From: Fragum whitleyi
Lineage: Eukaryota > Mollusca > Bivalvia > Cardiida > Cardiidae
Length of the DNA: 64,000 bases
NCBI GenBank assembly: GCA_948146395.1
Contig: OX411555.1
Coordinates: 57,288,187 to 57,352,186, forward strand
Direction: 5' to 3'
The notes under the pieces are model-generated. The model saw only the letters and a list, made by a program, of their open reading frames with translations, was not told the origin of the DNA and did no database searches. How positions within the stretch are numbered: the stretch's first letter is position 1; the number at the start of each line of letters is the position of its first letter. This document shows positions 61,144 to 64,000 of this stretch, in pieces. The translations under genes and the position numbers were made by a program.

Positions 61144-61599
61144 CTATATATACAGAGTCCCTGTTTAAAAGAATCTGTCCTGTGTTCAGGATATTTAAAC
61201 GCTTCGCGAGCGCTTTCAGATGATGCCTCGCTTTGCACGTGCAAATACGTGAAAAGCAAGGTATCATTTCGAAAACGCTTCGCTAACGTTTTCATTCTGA
61301 ACGCAGGGCTGGTATGTTAAAACTTCTACCTCTACTTAGAACTACTTCTACTTGGTACTTCCAGGCATTCAAAACTGATTAAGAATGGGAGTGATCAACT
61401 TACCACCAGGTCATTTTAGTAGAGGACTTTCTCTAGGAGATTAAATAAGTGGAAAAGGATAAAATGACAAATAAAATAACTTGATGTGGCCATACTGAAA
61501 ATACTACGTTTGGCTTGCCGAGTCTTACTTTGAGAGGAATATGTCAAGGTTTGGTTGTGGTCGACGTGTACTAGGCTTTATCATAATGAATATGACCTA
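61144..61599. other. Intergenic DNA; small relics
   Basis: Around 61195-61300 a relic with CTTTGCACGTGCAAATACGT and GAACGCAGGGCTGGT resembles the sequence around 17564-17840. No gene seen. Confidence 0.45.
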
Positions 61600-61950
61600 A
61601 GTCGCCGGAGTGAAATAATCCCGTTGAATATTTTTGACTTTACACGGGTGTTTATTACACTAGTGTAATAACTATGCAAATGAGCTCAGAGCGAATAGCA
61701 ACGCTATTTTGTAACCGCGAAAATGACGTCACAATCTATGTTTTGTGACGTCATTTTTAAACGGCGTAAGTTTTGCGGAAAATTGAAACGTTGAATTTCA
61801 AGAAATTTGACGATTTTACGGTAAAATCGGGTCATATTATAAACAGAATATAAAATTTGTGCGCAGCCTCGTTTTTATCTGTTTATAGATGACTCGTTTA
61901 ATAAATTCGGTATTTAATGACCACTCATTCAATATCCTCTATATTCTTTA
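61600..61950. repeat. MITE/foldback cluster with a TGACGTCA palindrome
   Basis: AAATGACGTCACAA (61723) and the inverted TTGTGACGTCATTT (61743) form a hairpin; TTACACTAGTGTAA (61658) is another palindrome. The part after 61870 matches the element at 8495-8720. Confidence 0.6.
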
Positions 61951-64000
61951 TTCATTACAAAACCAACAAGAGTAACAAGAACATCTTCGACTTTACTTGA
62001 CCCAATACTTGTCACTGACTCTATTGATGTTATACACGCAGATATCTCCGTAATCTGGTTAATTCCAACAAAAAACCAGTTTCAATACCGGTTCTGAAAA
62101 CAATAGAAAATGGCCAGGAAGTAGTTCCTGATTCCGATTCTGAAAAAGCAGAATGTCTTAATGAATATTTTACATCGATCTCACACATCGATGATTCTTT
62201 GGCAAACTTACCAGTTTTTGAAGAAAAATCCAATAGCAAAATTAGAACATATTCAAATAACATCAACAGAAATAGAAAATATCATTAATACACTTTGTAT
62301 CAATAAAGCTGTCGGTGCCGATTTGATAAGCCATATGCTACCTAAAAATGTTAAAAACAGTATTTCGCATCCGCTTTGTTTATTGTTCAATAAGTCTCTA
62401 ACTGACAATGCATTTCCAAATAAATGGAAAGAGGCAATAATTAACCCCTTATTTAAAAAGGGAGATAAATCTTCAGTAAATAACTACAGACCTATCTCCC
62501 TCCTTCGTTGCTTAGGAAAACTTATGGAACGATGTGTTTATAAACACGTTTACAATCACCTTTTATTTAATAAATTGATATACAACAAACAATCCGGATT
62601 TCTCAGCGGACATTCCACTGTACACCAATTGCTCGAGATATATCACCAAATTGTCTCGTCTTTAGATTCTAAACTACACCCCTGTATGGTATTTTGTGAT
62701 ATATCAAAAGCATTTGATAGAGTTTGGCATAAAGGCATCATCTTTAAATTACGACAACTTGGAATTAAAGGTTCCCTTTTAAACTGGTTTACAGATTATT
62801 TAAAGAACAGAAAACAATCAGTTATTGTAAATACTGCAACGTCCAGGTCAATGCCAACAAACGCTGGGGTACCGCAAGGCTCTGTGTTGGGACCTCTGTT
62901 GTTCTTGGTATATGTAAATGATATATCAGACAATCTTTTGAGCATTTCAAGGCTATTTGCCGACGACACTTCGTTGGCATGTGAAGCTACACATATCCCT
63001 GATATTCAAGGTATTTTAAATCATGACCTTATTATGGTATCTCAATGGGCAAAACTATGGCTGGTCAATTTCAAAAACAGTCGCTATGTTCTTCAATAAC
63101 AAAAATGCCCAACCCCCTGATCTTTTCTTCGATGATGTCCAGGTTCAATTTGTTGAAAGCCATAAACATCTTGGTCTTACATTGAGCAAAAATGGAAAAT
63201 GGCATGAGCATATAAATAACCTATCAAATTCAGCTTCAAAGATTCTTGGAATGATGAGGAATCTGAAATTTAGACTAAAAAGAGAATCTTTAAACCAAAT
63301 ATACTTTTCATTTCTACGACCTACGTTAGAATATGCGTCTTCGGTATGGGATAATTGCACATTAAAAGAAAAAGATACATTAGAGAAAATTCAAATTGAA
63401 GCAGCACGCATAGTAACTGGTCTTACTCGGTCAGTTTCGTTAAATAATTTATACGTAGAAATAGGTTGGCTAACCCTCGATGACAGAAGGAAATATCAAA
63501 AATTAATTCTTATCTTCAAAATAATAAATGGACTTGCACCTGATTATCTTCAAAATATTTTCCCGCGGCCAGTTGATAACAGGACAAATTACGCTCTTAG
63601 AAATGCAAATCAAATCGACTTAGTCGCTTGTCGCACTGACCTCTATGCAAAATCATTCATTCCGTCTGCTGTATCATTATGGAACGAGCTTCCTGATAAT
63701 TTAAAGTCCCTAACATCGTTATCACTTTTTAAATCGCGCATATTACACAAAGATTCTCAGTCTCAAAGGTACCGGCATATTACTTTGTGGGTGATAGAAA
63801 ATTAGCAATTATACATACGAGAATACGTAATAAATGTAGTGACCTGAGATCGGATATCTACGCGAACCATATATCCCTAGATTCTAAATGTAGGTGTGGA
63901 AACCAATCTGAAGATGCCGAACATTTCCTTTTTCAATGTTCTCTTTACACAGCATCAGGAGTAAAAATGTTCCATAGTTTATTAAATCGTACTGCGAAGC
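61951..64000 (+). pseudogene. Decayed non-LTR retrotransposon (endonuclease fragment, RT, C-terminal CCHC-like motif), continues off the window
   Basis: From 61951 a short endonuclease end (ITKPTRVTRTSSTLLDPILV, TDSIDVIHADIS) is followed after an apparent internal deletion near 62045 by the RT lead-in (ENGQEVVPDSDSEKAECLNE, YFTSIS). Frames change near 62240, 63070 and 63765. RT motifs: NYRPISLLRCLGKLMERCVY, SGFLSGHSTVHQLLEIYH, FCDISKAFDRVWHKG (catalytic), NAGVPQGSVLGPLLFLVYVN, LFADDTSLAC (catalytic), thumb FSFLRPTLEYASSVW, and at 63890-63930 CRCGNQSEDAEHFLFQC. Both catalytic motifs remain, but the three frame breaks and the deletion make it inactive. It is a different family from the LINE at 53235-55285. 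Confidence 0.88.

Overview
This is a gene-poor, AT-rich, repeat-dense stretch of animal nuclear DNA. Two conserved protein genes have GT-AG introns and read in the standard code. They sit in a mass of short hairpin elements, tRNA-derived SINEs, LINE pieces, TIR transposons and hairpin-ended elements with internal tandem repeats and GTCCGTCC-type minisatellite. The last type resembles the pearl / HINE (Helentron-associated) elements known from molluscs, so I infer a bivalve or other lophotrochozoan. That inference rests on repeat style and protein similarity as I remember them, not on a search.

Left part (2.8-13.6 kb, + strand): the last six coding exons of INPP5F/SAC2, a phosphoinositide 4-phosphatase of early endosomes. 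They encode 654 residues, which are the end of the SAC region, the homodimerising hSac2 domain and the long disordered tail. The catalytic exons must lie left of the window.

Middle (13.6-26.8 kb): no gene that I can support. The tract is filled with SINEs, foldbacks, TIR elements, satellite-bearing elements, a fresh 397 bp tandem duplication and a GC-rich transposon island.

Right-centre (56.2 down to 26.86 kb, - strand): a complete 17-exon HSPA9 (mortalin, mitochondrial Hsp70). All splice phases close and give a 684-residue protein with an arginine-containing presequence. Its introns are a catalogue of nested transposons. Intron 1 carries a hAT element with an 8 bp target duplication and a LINE with a long intact reverse-transcriptase frame.

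Right end (56.6-64 kb): a roughly 4.5 kb non-coding element with long inverted ends, then a decayed LINE that runs off the window.

The most unusual observations are these. (1) Three exons in the two genes each lie in a three-copy tandem array of a fragment spanning one splice junction, which leaves decoy splice sites. (2) Many otherwise different element families share one end, AAC(A/T)AGA followed by a small hairpin. (3) Several nested insertions can be dated or proven from empty-site copies inside this same window. (4) The large inverted-end element carries a perfect nuclear-receptor DR1 motif in each end, one of them about 0.6 kb upstream of HSPA9.
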